Shown piece after piece: positions 42,889 through 51,653 of a DNA stretch of 64,000 nucleotides (position 1 is the stretch's first letter; the number at the start of each line of letters is the position of its first letter). A model generated the notes under the pieces. The model made no database searches, was not told where the DNA came from, and was given only the letters and a program-made list of their open reading frames with translations. This stretch comes from DATBLQ01 sp036555325 (GTDB lineage: Bacteria > Pseudomonadota > Alphaproteobacteria > Rhizobiales > Aestuariivirgaceae), in contig DATBLQ010000026.1 in assembly GCA_036555325.1 (NCBI GenBank), forward strand, positions 5,667 to 69,666, in the 5' to 3' direction. Made by a program: the position numbers and the translations under genes.

Positions 42889-43146
42889 ATGAACGCGATG
42901 GCAAACAAGATCAAGATGTCGGATTCGGAGTTCGCCCGCCTGGGTGGGGGGCATCTGGCATATATCCGTGAAATCGATCTTGAGCAGGCGTCAATCTTGT
43001 TGGGCGAGAGGCCGGTGGTGCCCGCCGGCGGGCTGCTGTTTTGTCTTTATGCGGCCGACGGTACGCCTATGGCGATCTCCCTCAGCAAACAGGCGGCCTT
43101 CGCCAACGCAATTGCCAATGAGTTGCTGCCGATGCCGGTCCATTAG
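42889..43146 (+). CDS. DUF1150 family protein
   Basis: 85 residues with DUF1150 features: the segment LAYIREIDLEQASILLGE in the middle and LLFCLYAADGTPMAISLSKQAAFANA at the end. The function is unknown; the family is alphaproteobacterial and usually sits directly after an hsp20 gene, as here. It is small, soluble and probably co-expressed with the chaperone. GTG/ATG starts inside (MANKIKMSD at residue 4) are possible. Confidence 0.88.
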   Translation: MNAMANKIKMSDSEFARLGGGHLAYIREIDLEQASILLGERPVVPAGGLLFCLYAADGTPMAISLSKQAAFANAIANELLPMPVH

Positions 43147-43151
43147 CGCTG

Positions 43152-43622
43152 CTAGGCCGCGTGCGGTGTCGTTGCCGCAGGTTCTGTCAGGATAGCATAC
43201 AGTCCCGCGGCATCTTCCGTGCCCCGCAACTTTTGCGCAATTTGCGTATCTCGGAACAAGCGGGATATCCGCGCCAGGGCCGTAAGATGATCCCCGCCGG
43301 CGCTTTCCGGAGATAACAGCAAAAACACTAGGTCGACCGGCTGATCATCGACCGATTCAAAATCAATTGGCACGACCAGCCGCGCGAAAAGCCCATGCAC
43401 GCGCTCAAGGCTGGGGAATTTACAGTGCGGAATCGCCGTGCCCTGGCCAAGTCCGGTGGAAAGCAACCGTTCACGATGCAAGAGACCCTCGAAAATCTGC
43501 CGTGCATCGAGCTTCGTCCGTTTGGCTGCCTGGTGCGCCAGTTCCTGCAGCAGTTGGCGCTTGTTGGTGACCTTAAGCGCCGGCAAGATACCCTTGAGTT
43601 CGATGATCTGTGAAAGCTGCAT
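43152..43622 (-). CDS. ptsN: PTS IIA-like nitrogen regulatory protein PtsN
   Basis: 156 residues of the EIIA-fructose/Ntr fold: LLHRERLLSTGLGQGTAIPH, whose last residue is the phospho-accepting His, then VDLVFLLLSPESAGGDHLTAL and ARISRLFRD. It ends the nitrogen-related PTS chain and tunes potassium transport and stress responses in relatives. ATG 43622 (MQLSQIIELKGILP) gives the family N-terminus. It follows hpf and rpoN, the classical order. Confidence 0.95.
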   Translation of the reverse strand: MQLSQIIELKGILPALKVTNKRQLLQELAHQAAKRTKLDARQIFEGLLHRERLLSTGLGQGTAIPHCKFPSLERVHGLFARLVVPIDFESVDDQPVDLVFLLLSPESAGGDHLTALARISRLFRDTQIAQKLRGTEDAAGLYAILTEPAATTPHAA

Positions 43623-43672
43623 GGCGTGTTGTCCAGTACTTGAGGGCAAGTGAGCCCTGGCTGTAGTAAGGC

Positions 43673-44266
43673 TCAACTGTTGGCTGACTTGTTGGACGAT
43701 CCCGGATCTATCCATCCGATATTCCCATCGTCCCTGCGATAAACAAGACTCAACGACCCGTTCCTGGCGTCTCGAAACAGCACGAAGGCTACATTCGAAA
43801 TGTCCAGCTGCATGGCTGCCTCCCCGACTGACAGCTCCGGTATCTGGTGCATGGTTTCCGCGACGATGACCGGATTGAGATCGCTTGGCTCATCATCCTC
43901 GTGTTCGTGACTTGGCGGCTGGATGATGAAACTCCTCACGTCTGCCACATCCGCTGGTTTGCGCCGGTGATTGTGATAGTTCCTGATACGCTGCTTGTAC
44001 CGCCTGAGCCTCTTCTCCAAATGATCGGCGGCAACATCGAAGGCAATGCGCGCGTCTCCATCCACGCCATGTGCCTGCAGCACGATTCCGGTCGCCAATT
44101 GCAGCGTACAGTCGCTCCGAAAGCGCGAGCGCTGCTTCTCGACGGTCACATGCGCGCGCACCGTTCCGTCGAAGTATCGCGCTACGTCGCTATTCAGTCG
44201 ACTCTCGACATGATGTCGTAGGGCATCGCCAACTGAAATATTCTTACCGGTCACCTGAATGTGCAT
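43673..44266 (-). CDS. hpf: Long-form ribosome hibernation-promoting factor
   Basis: 197 residues. The N-terminal domain (about 1-100) begins MHIQVTGKNISVGDALRHHV and binds the 30S subunit. A basic stretch (KRLRRYKQRIRNYHNHRR) follows, and the C-terminal domain (about 145-190, LSVGEAAMQLDISNVAFVLF, NGSLSLVYRRDDGNIGWID) dimerises ribosomes into 100S particles. The long form combines both functions. It lies between rpoN and ptsN. Confidence 0.95.
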   Translation of the reverse strand: MHIQVTGKNISVGDALRHHVESRLNSDVARYFDGTVRAHVTVEKQRSRFRSDCTLQLATGIVLQAHGVDGDARIAFDVAADHLEKRLRRYKQRIRNYHNHRRKPADVADVRSFIIQPPSHEHEDDEPSDLNPVIVAETMHQIPELSVGEAAMQLDISNVAFVLFRDARNGSLSLVYRRDDGNIGWIDPGSSNKSANS

Positions 44267-44459
44267 GATATCGAAACGATTCGGTTCCCCGCCGCGTGAG
44301 ACATGCTGTTGATCAATAAGAAACCTCTGACTTTGTGGCCGACAATATAGCGGGCCTTGAGCGTTAAAGTTGTCCTCTGCCGTCTAACGCGCGGCGGAAA
44401 CTAGTTACCGCCTAACGCGAAGTCAATACGAATAATTTCGCGCCATGGCAGTTGAAACT

Positions 44460-45941
44460 TCACTGCGGCCGGCTGCGTATTCGCTTCTCCCTGCGCCGCT
44501 GCACAGATGACGGGATTCCCAGCGCTTCACGGTATTTGGCCACCGTCCGCCGTGCAATTTCTATACCCTCTTTCTGCAGTCGCGCGACGATGAGATCATC
44601 CGACAGAACGCCACTGGCGCCTTCAGCCTCGACCATCTCCTTGATTCGGTGGCGCACGGCCTCCGAGGAATGCTGATCCGCCCCACCTTCCGTCGCGCCG
44701 ATCGCACTGGTGAAGAAATATTTGAGTTCGAACGTCCCTCTCGGCGTCGCCATGGATTTGTTGGCGGTCACTCTGCTGACCGTAGACTCATGCATCGAAA
44801 TCGCTTCCGCGACTGTTTTCAGGTTGAGCGGCTTCAACTTTTGCACCCCCTCGACCAGAAAGCCGTCCTGTTGGCGCACGATCTCGCGTGCGACCTTCAA
44901 GATGGTTCTCGCCCGCTGGTCGAGGCTCTTCACCAGCCACTGCGCGCTCGACAAGCACTCGCTCAGGTAAACCCGGTCTTCATCGCGATTGCCGCGACTG
45001 ATCTTGGCCAGATATTGCTGGTTGACCAGAACCTTCGGTAGGGTTTCCGAATTGAGCTCCACGAGCCAGGTGCCGTCGGGGGCCGGCCTGACGAAAATGT
45101 CCGGCACCATTGGCTGAACGATCAAGCTGCCGAAGGCATTTCCAGGCTTCGGATTGAGTGCCCGGACTTCCTGGACCATGTCCGTGATCTCTTCGGCTTC
45201 GGCGCGGCAGATTTTCTGCAAGCCCACGAAATCACGCCTTGCCAGAAGGTGCAAGTTGGCAACGAATTTCGCCATGATCGGATCGAATCGTCCTGCCTCC
45301 TTCAATTGCAGCTCGAGGCATTCCTGGAGATTGCGCGCACACACCCCCGGTGGATCGAATTGCTGAAGCGAAAGAAGCACCCGCTCGACGTCTTCAACTC
45401 GCGCCCCCAGCGTGGCTGCAACCGCATCGATGTCGCCGCTGAGATAGCCTGTCTCATCGACCATTCCGATCAGGAAGCCGCCAATCATGCGGTCGCCAGC
45501 ATCGGCGATGTTTAGATGCAGCTGCTGTGTCAGATGCTCCTGCAGCGTGATCTCGCGGCTAACAGTGCTGGCGAATTCGAAATCCTCCGACCTGTTGAAG
45601 GATCCCCCGCTTGCGCCGCTGAGGTTCGACCAACCGGAATCATTTGGTCCAGGGATGGCCGGCTCATCAGTTCTGCTCTCCTCCTCAAACGTATCCGGCT
45701 GATGTTCCGCTCCGCCTGTTTCGCCTTCGTCCTGGCCTGCTCCCTGCGGCTGCTCCGAGGGGGTCGATTGCGCATCGCTGTCTTCCTCGCGTTCCAGCAA
45801 CGGATTGCGTTCAAGCTCGGCGGCTACAAATGACTGAAGCTCGAAGTTCGACATCTGCAAGAGTTTGATGGCCTGTTGCAGCTGTGGCGTCATCACCAAA
45901 CCTTGGGTCTGACGCAACTCGAGTTTCGGTGTTAGAGCCAT
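44460..45941 (-). CDS. rpoN: RNA polymerase sigma-54 factor
   Basis: 493 residues. Region I at the N-terminus is Gln/Leu-rich (ELRQTQGLVMTPQLQQAIKLLQ), region II is acidic (EEDSDAQSTPSE), the core-binding region follows, and then the HTH (TVAEAISMHESTVSRVTANK) and the RpoN box ARRTVAKYRE near the C-terminus. It directs transcription of nitrogen and other regulated genes with bacterial enhancer-binding proteins. It is 35 bases after lptB and upstream of hpf-ptsN. Confidence 0.97.
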   Translation of the reverse strand: MALTPKLELRQTQGLVMTPQLQQAIKLLQMSNFELQSFVAAELERNPLLEREEDSDAQSTPSEQPQGAGQDEGETGGAEHQPDTFEEESRTDEPAIPGPNDSGWSNLSGASGGSFNRSEDFEFASTVSREITLQEHLTQQLHLNIADAGDRMIGGFLIGMVDETGYLSGDIDAVAATLGARVEDVERVLLSLQQFDPPGVCARNLQECLELQLKEAGRFDPIMAKFVANLHLLARRDFVGLQKICRAEAEEITDMVQEVRALNPKPGNAFGSLIVQPMVPDIFVRPAPDGTWLVELNSETLPKVLVNQQYLAKISRGNRDEDRVYLSECLSSAQWLVKSLDQRARTILKVAREIVRQQDGFLVEGVQKLKPLNLKTVAEAISMHESTVSRVTANKSMATPRGTFELKYFFTSAIGATEGGADQHSSEAVRHRIKEMVEAEGASGVLSDDLIVARLQKEGIEIARRTVAKYREALGIPSSVQRRREKRIRSRPQ

Positions 45942-45976
45942 GAACGGCCTGTCGAACTGCGGCGAACCGCGAGGGT

Positions 45977-46828
45977 CTAAAGAGTGAATTCCTCTCCAAG
46001 ATAAAGGCGCCGAACATCGGGATGCTCGACAATCTCCTGCGGGTTGCCCTCCATCAGGACTCGGCCCTCATGGATAATGAGCGCCCGGTCGACGAGTTCA
46101 AGCGTTTCCCGGACGTTGTGATCCGTAATAAGCACCCCGATTCCCCGAGAGGTGAGCTGGCGCACCAGTTCGCGTATATCGATGATCGCAATTGGATCAA
46201 TCCCAGCGAAGGGCTCATCGAGGAGCAGAAAGTCCGGGTCGGCCGCGAGCGCCCTGGCGATCTCCACGCGGCGGCGTTCGCCGCCAGACAACGCCACAGC
46301 TGGCGAATTCCTGAGGTGGGTGATGGAAAACTCATGCAACAGACCACGCAACTTACGTTCACGTTCGGCCCTGTCGCGCTCGATGAGCTCCAGGACCGCT
46401 CGTATGTTTTCCTCTACCGTGAGGCCGCGGAATATCGAGGCCTCTTGAGGGAGATAGCCAATCCCATGGCGTGCCCGCTGATACATTGGCAGCCGTGTCA
46501 GGTCTTCTCCGTCGAGAGTAATTGTGCCCACATCGGCCGCGAGCAGCCCCGTGATCATGTAGAACACGGTAGTTTTGCCCGCGCCGTTGGGCCCAAGCAG
46601 TCCCACGGCTTCTCCGCGGCTGACTTGCAGACTGACCCCCCGCACCACTGGCCGGCGCTTGAAGCTCTTGCCCAAATTCAGGGCAACGAGCCCGCCGGAA
46701 CGATGAGACCGGAGCTCTTGGCCGCTTTGTGAGGCCACGCCCGCGTGCTGGCGGCGCGGGCGTGAGGCTGATCTCAGCGTCTTGGTTGCTGTGGAATAAG
46801 ACTTGTCCAAGCCAAACCGCTCCCGCAA
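45977..46828 (-). CDS. lptB: Lipopolysaccharide export ATPase LptB
   Basis: 283 residues. ABC ATPase motifs: Walker A GLLGPNGAGKTTVFYMI, Q-loop YLPQEASIFRGL, signature VALSGGERRRVEIARALA, Walker B FLLLDEPFAGIDPIA, and the switch His in VLITDHNVRETL. It powers extraction of LPS by LptFG. The first 45 residues are a poorly conserved basic extension, so a start nearer V31 (GTG) is possible. Confidence 0.95.
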   Translation of the reverse strand: MRERFGLDKSYSTATKTLRSASRPRRQHAGVASQSGQELRSHRSGGLVALNLGKSFKRRPVVRGVSLQVSRGEAVGLLGPNGAGKTTVFYMITGLLAADVGTITLDGEDLTRLPMYQRARHGIGYLPQEASIFRGLTVEENIRAVLELIERDRAERERKLRGLLHEFSITHLRNSPAVALSGGERRRVEIARALAADPDFLLLDEPFAGIDPIAIIDIRELVRQLTSRGIGVLITDHNVRETLELVDRALIIHEGRVLMEGNPQEIVEHPDVRRLYLGEEFTL

Positions 46829-46868
46829 TTACCGCTCAATTGAATTAAAAATGTGTGAATGACTCACA

Positions 46869-47423
46869 TCAGTTGCTCGAAGTTCGCGGCACGAAGCTTC
46901 CTTTAACCCGCCCCCCGGTCATCGAGCTGGTCTTGGACTTCAGGTCTGCCTTTAGCTTTTCGCCGCGGATGACGGTGTTGCCTTCCCGAACAACGACATT
47001 ACCGGTAACCGTTAATTCATCGCTCTTGACGTCAAGCAGAGCGTGTTCCCCGGTGATTGTTTGGCGCGCCGTCTTGATCTCCACATTCCCCTTGGCGTCG
47101 ATGTGGGTTACGTCCGTCTTTTTCGATCCGTCCGGCTGCAGCTCGTCCGCATAAGTCACCACCATCTTATCGCTCGAAAGACGGGTGCCGGTCCTTTCCG
47201 CGCTTACATTTCCGCTGAAGATCGCTTTTTTCTCAGCCTCCAGGATTTCCATGCTGTCCGCTTCGATATTGACATTTTGCCTGCTGGATACGGACTCCTG
47301 AATGGTCGCCGCATCAAGTGTCTGGGCGCCAAGCTCTCCATTGGCAACGGTCGAAACCGCAACGCCGAGCGCTACCAGTCCCGGCTGCAAATTGAGCAAT
47401 TTCCCCATGGCAGTAATCCTCAA
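46869..47423 (-). CDS. lptA: LptA-type periplasmic LPS-transport protein
   Basis: 184 residues. A signal peptide (LVALGVAVSTVANGELGA) is followed by an OstA/LptA beta-jellyroll: NIEADSMEILEAEKKAIFSG, LSSDKMVVTYADEL and TVTGNVVVREGNTVIRGEKL. It bridges the periplasm between LptC and LptD. The start overlaps lptC by four bases, and lptB follows. Confidence 0.93.
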   Translation of the reverse strand: MRITAMGKLLNLQPGLVALGVAVSTVANGELGAQTLDAATIQESVSSRQNVNIEADSMEILEAEKKAIFSGNVSAERTGTRLSSDKMVVTYADELQPDGSKKTDVTHIDAKGNVEIKTARQTITGEHALLDVKSDELTVTGNVVVREGNTVIRGEKLKADLKSKTSSMTGGRVKGSFVPRTSSN

Positions 47424-48061
47424 GAGCCATCCTCTCCGAAAGAAGCCTTCACACCATTGAAGAACAGAATTCTCGCCCCGTCATCAATGATTTCCAAGCC
47501 GTTGGACCGGATCGTGCCGCGTGGGTGAGCAACGACAACAGGCACCTCGCTCACCAGCCGATGCTCATCGATCTTGACTTGTGCTTTTTCCATCTTGGCT
47601 GTGATCCCTTCCGTCGAGCTGATGGTTACACCCCCCTCAAGATCGATTGTCTTTGCATTCGCATCATACAACGCACGCTGCGAACTGATGGATATTTCCT
47701 TGCCCGATTTCCGTTCGATTTCCGCCGCCACGTCCTGTAACCGCACCTTGCCCGAATCGGTCTCATCCTGGATGGCGTTTCTGGCCGTTACCGAAAACGG
47801 CCGCTGCTCTTTGTCGAAGCCGGTGAAGCGAGACCCGCTGACCGTCACCTCCTCTTTCTGCGCCTTGCCGGTATCCACCTCAGGAACTGCCTGCCGTTCT
47901 GCCAGTGATGGCATTTCGGGAACCAGAGACTCAAATGTGCCAGCCTGATAGGCCAGAACTCCAATCATTGCCAGAGTGGCCATGAAGAAAATGCGCGCCA
48001 GCCAGCGCGAGACCCTGAAGCGTATTGCCCCCGCCCGGCGGCGATCAATGTGCGAATACAT
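47420..48061 (-). CDS. lptC: LPS export protein LptC
   Basis: 213 residues with one N-terminal membrane helix (LARIFFMATLAMIGVLAYQA) and a periplasmic LptC beta-jellyroll. The jellyroll contains GSRFTGFDKEQRPFSVTARN, RALYDANAKTIDLEGGVTIS and VVAHPRGTIRSNGLEII. It receives LPS from LptB2FG and passes it to LptA. It overlaps the rnd gene by 17 bases. Confidence 0.93.
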   Translation of the reverse strand: MYSHIDRRRAGAIRFRVSRWLARIFFMATLAMIGVLAYQAGTFESLVPEMPSLAERQAVPEVDTGKAQKEEVTVSGSRFTGFDKEQRPFSVTARNAIQDETDSGKVRLQDVAAEIERKSGKEISISSQRALYDANAKTIDLEGGVTISSTEGITAKMEKAQVKIDEHRLVSEVPVVVAHPRGTIRSNGLEIIDDGARILFFNGVKASFGEDGS

Positions 48062-48656
48062 CCTCTTCTATCCAGCCCGCCAAATCGAGATGCGCCCTGA
48101 CAGGTACGAACTCGAAGCACGCCCTTGCCAGTTCCGCACGTCCCTCTCGCTGCAGAATCTGATCGAAACGAGCTTTTATTTCATGCAGATAGATCACATC
48201 GAGGGCCGCATATTGCTTTTGTGCATCCGAAAGAACGGGTGAACCCCAGTCGGAACTCTGCTGTTGCTTTGCCAAGTCCAGCCCGAGCATCTCCTTGACG
48301 ATGTCTTTAAGCCCATGCTTGTCCGTATAGGTGCGGGCAAGCCGTGATGCGATCTTGGTGCAGTAGAGAGGAGCAACATCGGCATTAAGATACTGCTTGA
48401 GCGTTGCAACATCGAACCGTGCATAGTGAAAAATCTTTAGTATGTTCCGGTCTTCCAGCAGCGCCTTGAGCCTCGGCGCCGAGAAGCTGGTTCGGTCGAT
48501 TTGAATGAGATGCGCGTTCCCGTCTCCGGCCGAAAGCTGCACCAGGCATAGCTTGTCCCGCTTCGGGTTCAGCCCCATTGTTTCCGTGTCCACCGCTACG
48601 ACGGACCCGAGATCGACTTGTAGGGGCAAATCCCCCTTATAGACCTTGATTGTCAT
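48045..48656 (-). CDS. rnd: Ribonuclease D-like 3'-5' exonuclease
   Basis: 203 residues holding only the DEDDy exonuclease domain: VVAVDTETMGLNPKRD (exo I), ILKIFHYARFDVATL (exo II) and QYAALDVIYLHEI (exo III, Tyr-x3-Asp). The HRDC domains of E. coli RNase D are absent, so this is the short form found in Alphaproteobacteria, adjacent to the lpt genes. It probably trims tRNA or small RNA 3' ends. Confidence 0.9.
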   Translation of the reverse strand: MTIKVYKGDLPLQVDLGSVVAVDTETMGLNPKRDKLCLVQLSAGDGNAHLIQIDRTSFSAPRLKALLEDRNILKIFHYARFDVATLKQYLNADVAPLYCTKIASRLARTYTDKHGLKDIVKEMLGLDLAKQQQSSDWGSPVLSDAQKQYAALDVIYLHEIKARFDQILQREGRAELARACFEFVPVRAHLDLAGWIEEDVFAH

Positions 48657-48748
48657 GAGCAGCGATAGTCAGACCATGTTTGTTTCGAGGGCCCGATTCC
48701 CCCGCACGCCCAAAAGTCGAAAGCCCTAACCCTCAGCGCCACCGCAAC

Positions 48749-48833
<85 letters not shown>

Positions 48834-48954
48834 TCATGCCGGTGTTTATGGCCCCCCCTGTGCATTGTCAACTGAGCCTCTGCCGATCGCTCTCGGGTCT
48901 ATGCAATGCGCCTCTCCGCCGTTAAATAGCCCTGACAGTTCTTATGGAGTGATG

Positions 48955-49971
48955 ATGCCTCCCCTGGTCCCGGACAACTCCCACCGCCTGGTCACCATAA
49001 TCGGCGGATCAGGCTTTGTCGGCCGTCACGTCGTGCGCGCCCTCGCCAAGCGCGGCTACCGCATCAGGGTCGCCGTCAGACGTCCCGACTTGGCAGGCCA
49101 TGTACAACCTCTCGGGAAGGTCGGCCAAATCGTTCCCGTTCAGGCGAACGTCCGTTATCCCGAATCGCTTCGTGCCGCCTGTGCCAGCGCGTATGCGGTT
49201 ATCAACTTGACTGGGGTGCTCCACAGTTCCTCCGCCCAGACCTTTAGCGCCATCCATGTCTTGGGGGCCGAGGCAGCGGCTCGTGCCGCCCTCGAAAGCG
49301 GCGCTCAGATTTTCATCCAGATGTCGGCCATAGGCGCAAAGGCCGACAGCCCTTCCGAATACGCTCGCACCAAGGCTGAAGGTGAAATCCGCGCCCGTAA
49401 GGCTTTTCCTGGCGCAATGGTGATCAGGCCGTCGATCGTTTTTGGACCGGAGGACAGCTTTTTCAACCGTTTTGCGGCTCTCGCGAGGGTGTCTCCATTC
49501 TTGCCGCTGATCGGCGGCGGCCGCACGCGCTTCCAGCCGGTTTTCGTCGGTGATGTCGCCGAAGCTATGGAGCGCCTCCTCGAGAGGGCTGATGCCGATG
49601 GAAAGACCTATGAGCTTGGTGGCCCCGAGACATACACCTTCAAACAGCTGATGCGCTTCACGTTGAATACGGTCATCCGCCGCCGACTGCTCCTTCCGCT
49701 ACCCTTTCCTCTCGCCAGCGCGGCAGCCTTTTTTCTGCAGCTCTTGCCCAGGCCGATGCTCACACTTGACCAGGTGAGATTGCTGCGCACCGATAACATC
49801 GTGAGCGAAGAGGCGCTCAAAGAAGACCGAACCTTGAGTGGGCTCGGCATCGCGGCCCGCGATATCGAAGCGATCGTCCCCGCCTATCTGTTCAGATATC
49901 GCCGCGCCGGCCAGTTCACCGAAGCCCAGCTCGAAAAATTTCCCGCTAGGCGTAGATCAGACCAACGCTGA
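48955..49971 (+). CDS. Complex I NDUFA9-like atypical SDR protein
   Basis: 338 residues, an extended SDR/epimerase-like Rossmann protein: VTIIGGSGFVGRHVVRALAK (NAD(P) loop), VRRPDLAGH, VINLTGVLHSS, IFIQMSAIGAKADSPSEYARTKAEGE (with catalytic-type Ser/Tyr-x3-Lys) and VIRPSIVFGPEDSFFNRFA. The best family match is the NDUFA9-type accessory subunit of respiratory complex I, common in Alphaproteobacteria. ATG 48955 is five bases after GGAG. Its 3' end overlaps that of uppP by 26 bases. Confidence 0.88.
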   Translation: MPPLVPDNSHRLVTIIGGSGFVGRHVVRALAKRGYRIRVAVRRPDLAGHVQPLGKVGQIVPVQANVRYPESLRAACASAYAVINLTGVLHSSSAQTFSAIHVLGAEAAARAALESGAQIFIQMSAIGAKADSPSEYARTKAEGEIRARKAFPGAMVIRPSIVFGPEDSFFNRFAALARVSPFLPLIGGGRTRFQPVFVGDVAEAMERLLERADADGKTYELGGPETYTFKQLMRFTLNTVIRRRLLLPLPFPLASAAAFFLQLLPRPMLTLDQVRLLRTDNIVSEEALKEDRTLSGLGIAARDIEAIVPAYLFRYRRAGQFTEAQLEKFPARRRSDQR

Positions 49972-50758
49972 TGCCTGCCAGAATGATTGCTCCGAGCAGC
50001 ACGCGGTAGATGACGAAGGGGAGGAGGCTGATGTGTCGAATAACCGACATCAGAAAAGCGATGGCTGCAAGCGCGCACAAAAAGGTGAGCGCTCCGGTCA
50101 GCACTGCATCGGCGGTGACCGGTTCTCCAGATTGAGCTGCCTGGCTGAGGACGAGAATTCCTGCCCCGATCATAGCTGGAATCCCGAGTAGAAATGAAAA
50201 GCGTGCGGCTTCCGTGCGCGTGAAGCCCAAGGCCCTTGCGGCGGTAATGGTGACACCCGACCTGCTTGTCCCCGGGATCAACGCCAGCGCCTGGGCAAAT
50301 CCGATCAGCAAAGCCCGCGGCAGCGTCATTTCCTCCATTCGCTTGACCATGGGGCCCATCCAGTCGGCTACGAGCATCAGCACACCGAAGATAATCAGGT
50401 TCCACGCAACCACCGTCGGGCCGCGAATGCTGTCGAGCGAACCTGACTGGCGAAGGTACAGCCCGAAGGCGACCGCTGGAATGGTACCGGCGACGATCAG
50501 CAAGGCAAGCCGGCCTTCGTTCGTCATGTGTCCCTTGAGAAGCTGAAAGCCGCCGCGCAACAGCGCCAGCACATCGCGCCGGAAGTATACGATGATCGCC
50601 AAGAGCGACCCCATGTGCACCATTACATCGGTGACGAACCCCTGATCTGCCCAGCCGGTGAAGATTGGCACCAGGATAAGATGGCCGGAGGAGGAGATCG
50701 GCAAGAATTCTGTGATGCCCTGGATGATGGCGAGTACGATGATCTGTTCAAGTGGCAT
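49946..50758 (-). CDS. uppP: Undecaprenyl-diphosphatase
   Basis: 270 residues, a multi-pass membrane protein that recycles undecaprenyl diphosphate, the lipid carrier for peptidoglycan and polysaccharides. Signature motifs are GITEFLPISSSGHLIL near the N-terminus and LIPGTSRSGVTITAARALG in the middle, both lining the active site. It converges and overlaps with the NDUFA9-like gene and is divergent from the GST-like gene. Confidence 0.96.
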   Translation of the reverse strand: MPLEQIIVLAIIQGITEFLPISSSGHLILVPIFTGWADQGFVTDVMVHMGSLLAIIVYFRRDVLALLRGGFQLLKGHMTNEGRLALLIVAGTIPAVAFGLYLRQSGSLDSIRGPTVVAWNLIIFGVLMLVADWMGPMVKRMEEMTLPRALLIGFAQALALIPGTSRSGVTITAARALGFTRTEAARFSFLLGIPAMIGAGILVLSQAAQSGEPVTADAVLTGALTFLCALAAIAFLMSVIRHISLLPFVIYRVLLGAIILAGISVGLIYA

Positions 50759-50955
50759 CGGGCGGTCTCGAAGTTGAGGGAGCGTTTGCGAATCGCTGGT
50801 GGCTGCAGTGAAGGAGCTGTTCTATATACAATGCCCTGGCCGCTGCAAAGCTCGGGGGCGCGCGTTGCCTTGCGGCACGCCTTGAGCTGCCGCATTATCT
50901 GATCATGAACAAATCTGCCCAAAAGCCGCGCTAGAAGCCGTTCGCAGGCCTTAGC

Positions 50956-51642
50956 ATGCCGAAGCTCTACCATAGCCCGCTCGATCCCGCCTCGCGCCGC
51001 GTTCGAATGGCCATGGGTGAATACGGCGTTGACATTGAATTGATCGAAGAGCGCCCAGGTCAGCCCAGCGACACGTTGCAGGAGCTCAATCCCGCCGGTT
51101 TGACGCCGGTGCTCATCGAGGATGATCGTAGCGTTGTTGTCGGCATTGAAGCCTTGAGCGAGTATCTGGAAGAAACGCGCAGCACCGCCAAAACCACTCT
51201 GCTTGGACGGACCCCCGCTGAGCGCGCGGAGACGAGGAGGCTCGTCGCGTGGTTCGATGGCAAATTTCGCGCTGAGGTGAGCGAACCGCTTCTGCGCGAG
51301 AAGCTGATCCGCCGCTTTCTTGCGCGCGAGCTGGGCGGCGGTCCTCCGGACATGAGCAAGGTAAGAGCGGCTCAGGCCAATATGCGCTTTCACCTCGATT
51401 ACATCGCCTCCTTGGCCGATAACAGGAATTGGCTCGCCGGTGCCAATTTGTCCCTTGCCGATCTCGCCGCCGCTGCCCATCTGTCGAGTCTCGACTTCCT
51501 GGGCGAAGTGCCCTGGAGCGATGCCAGCCCGGCCAAAGCCTGGTATCAGCGAATTAAATCGAGGCCTTCGTTTAGGCCGCTTCTATCGGACTACGTGCGA
51601 GGGATTGCTCCGCCTCCAAACTACGCCGACCTGGATTTTTGA
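50956..51642 (+). CDS. fzlA: GST-fold protein, probable FtsZ-binding FzlA
   Basis: 228 residues with a thioredoxin-like N-terminal domain (PKLYHSPLDPASRRVRMAMG, LNPAGLTPVLIEDD) and an all-helical GST C-terminal domain. The tail IAPPPNYADLDF is characteristic of FzlA, the alphaproteobacterial FtsZ-binding GST homologue needed for constriction in Caulobacter. A plain glutathione transferase is the alternative. queG follows after 11 bases. Confidence 0.75.
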   Translation: MPKLYHSPLDPASRRVRMAMGEYGVDIELIEERPGQPSDTLQELNPAGLTPVLIEDDRSVVVGIEALSEYLEETRSTAKTTLLGRTPAERAETRRLVAWFDGKFRAEVSEPLLREKLIRRFLARELGGGPPDMSKVRAAQANMRFHLDYIASLADNRNWLAGANLSLADLAAAAHLSSLDFLGEVPWSDASPAKAWYQRIKSRPSFRPLLSDYVRGIAPPPNYADLDF

Positions 51643-51653
51643 CATATCTGGCC

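Noticed and set aside
44350..44440. Repeated TAACGCG motifs upstream of hpf
   Set aside because: Only two short copies, with no clear symmetry or known regulator match.
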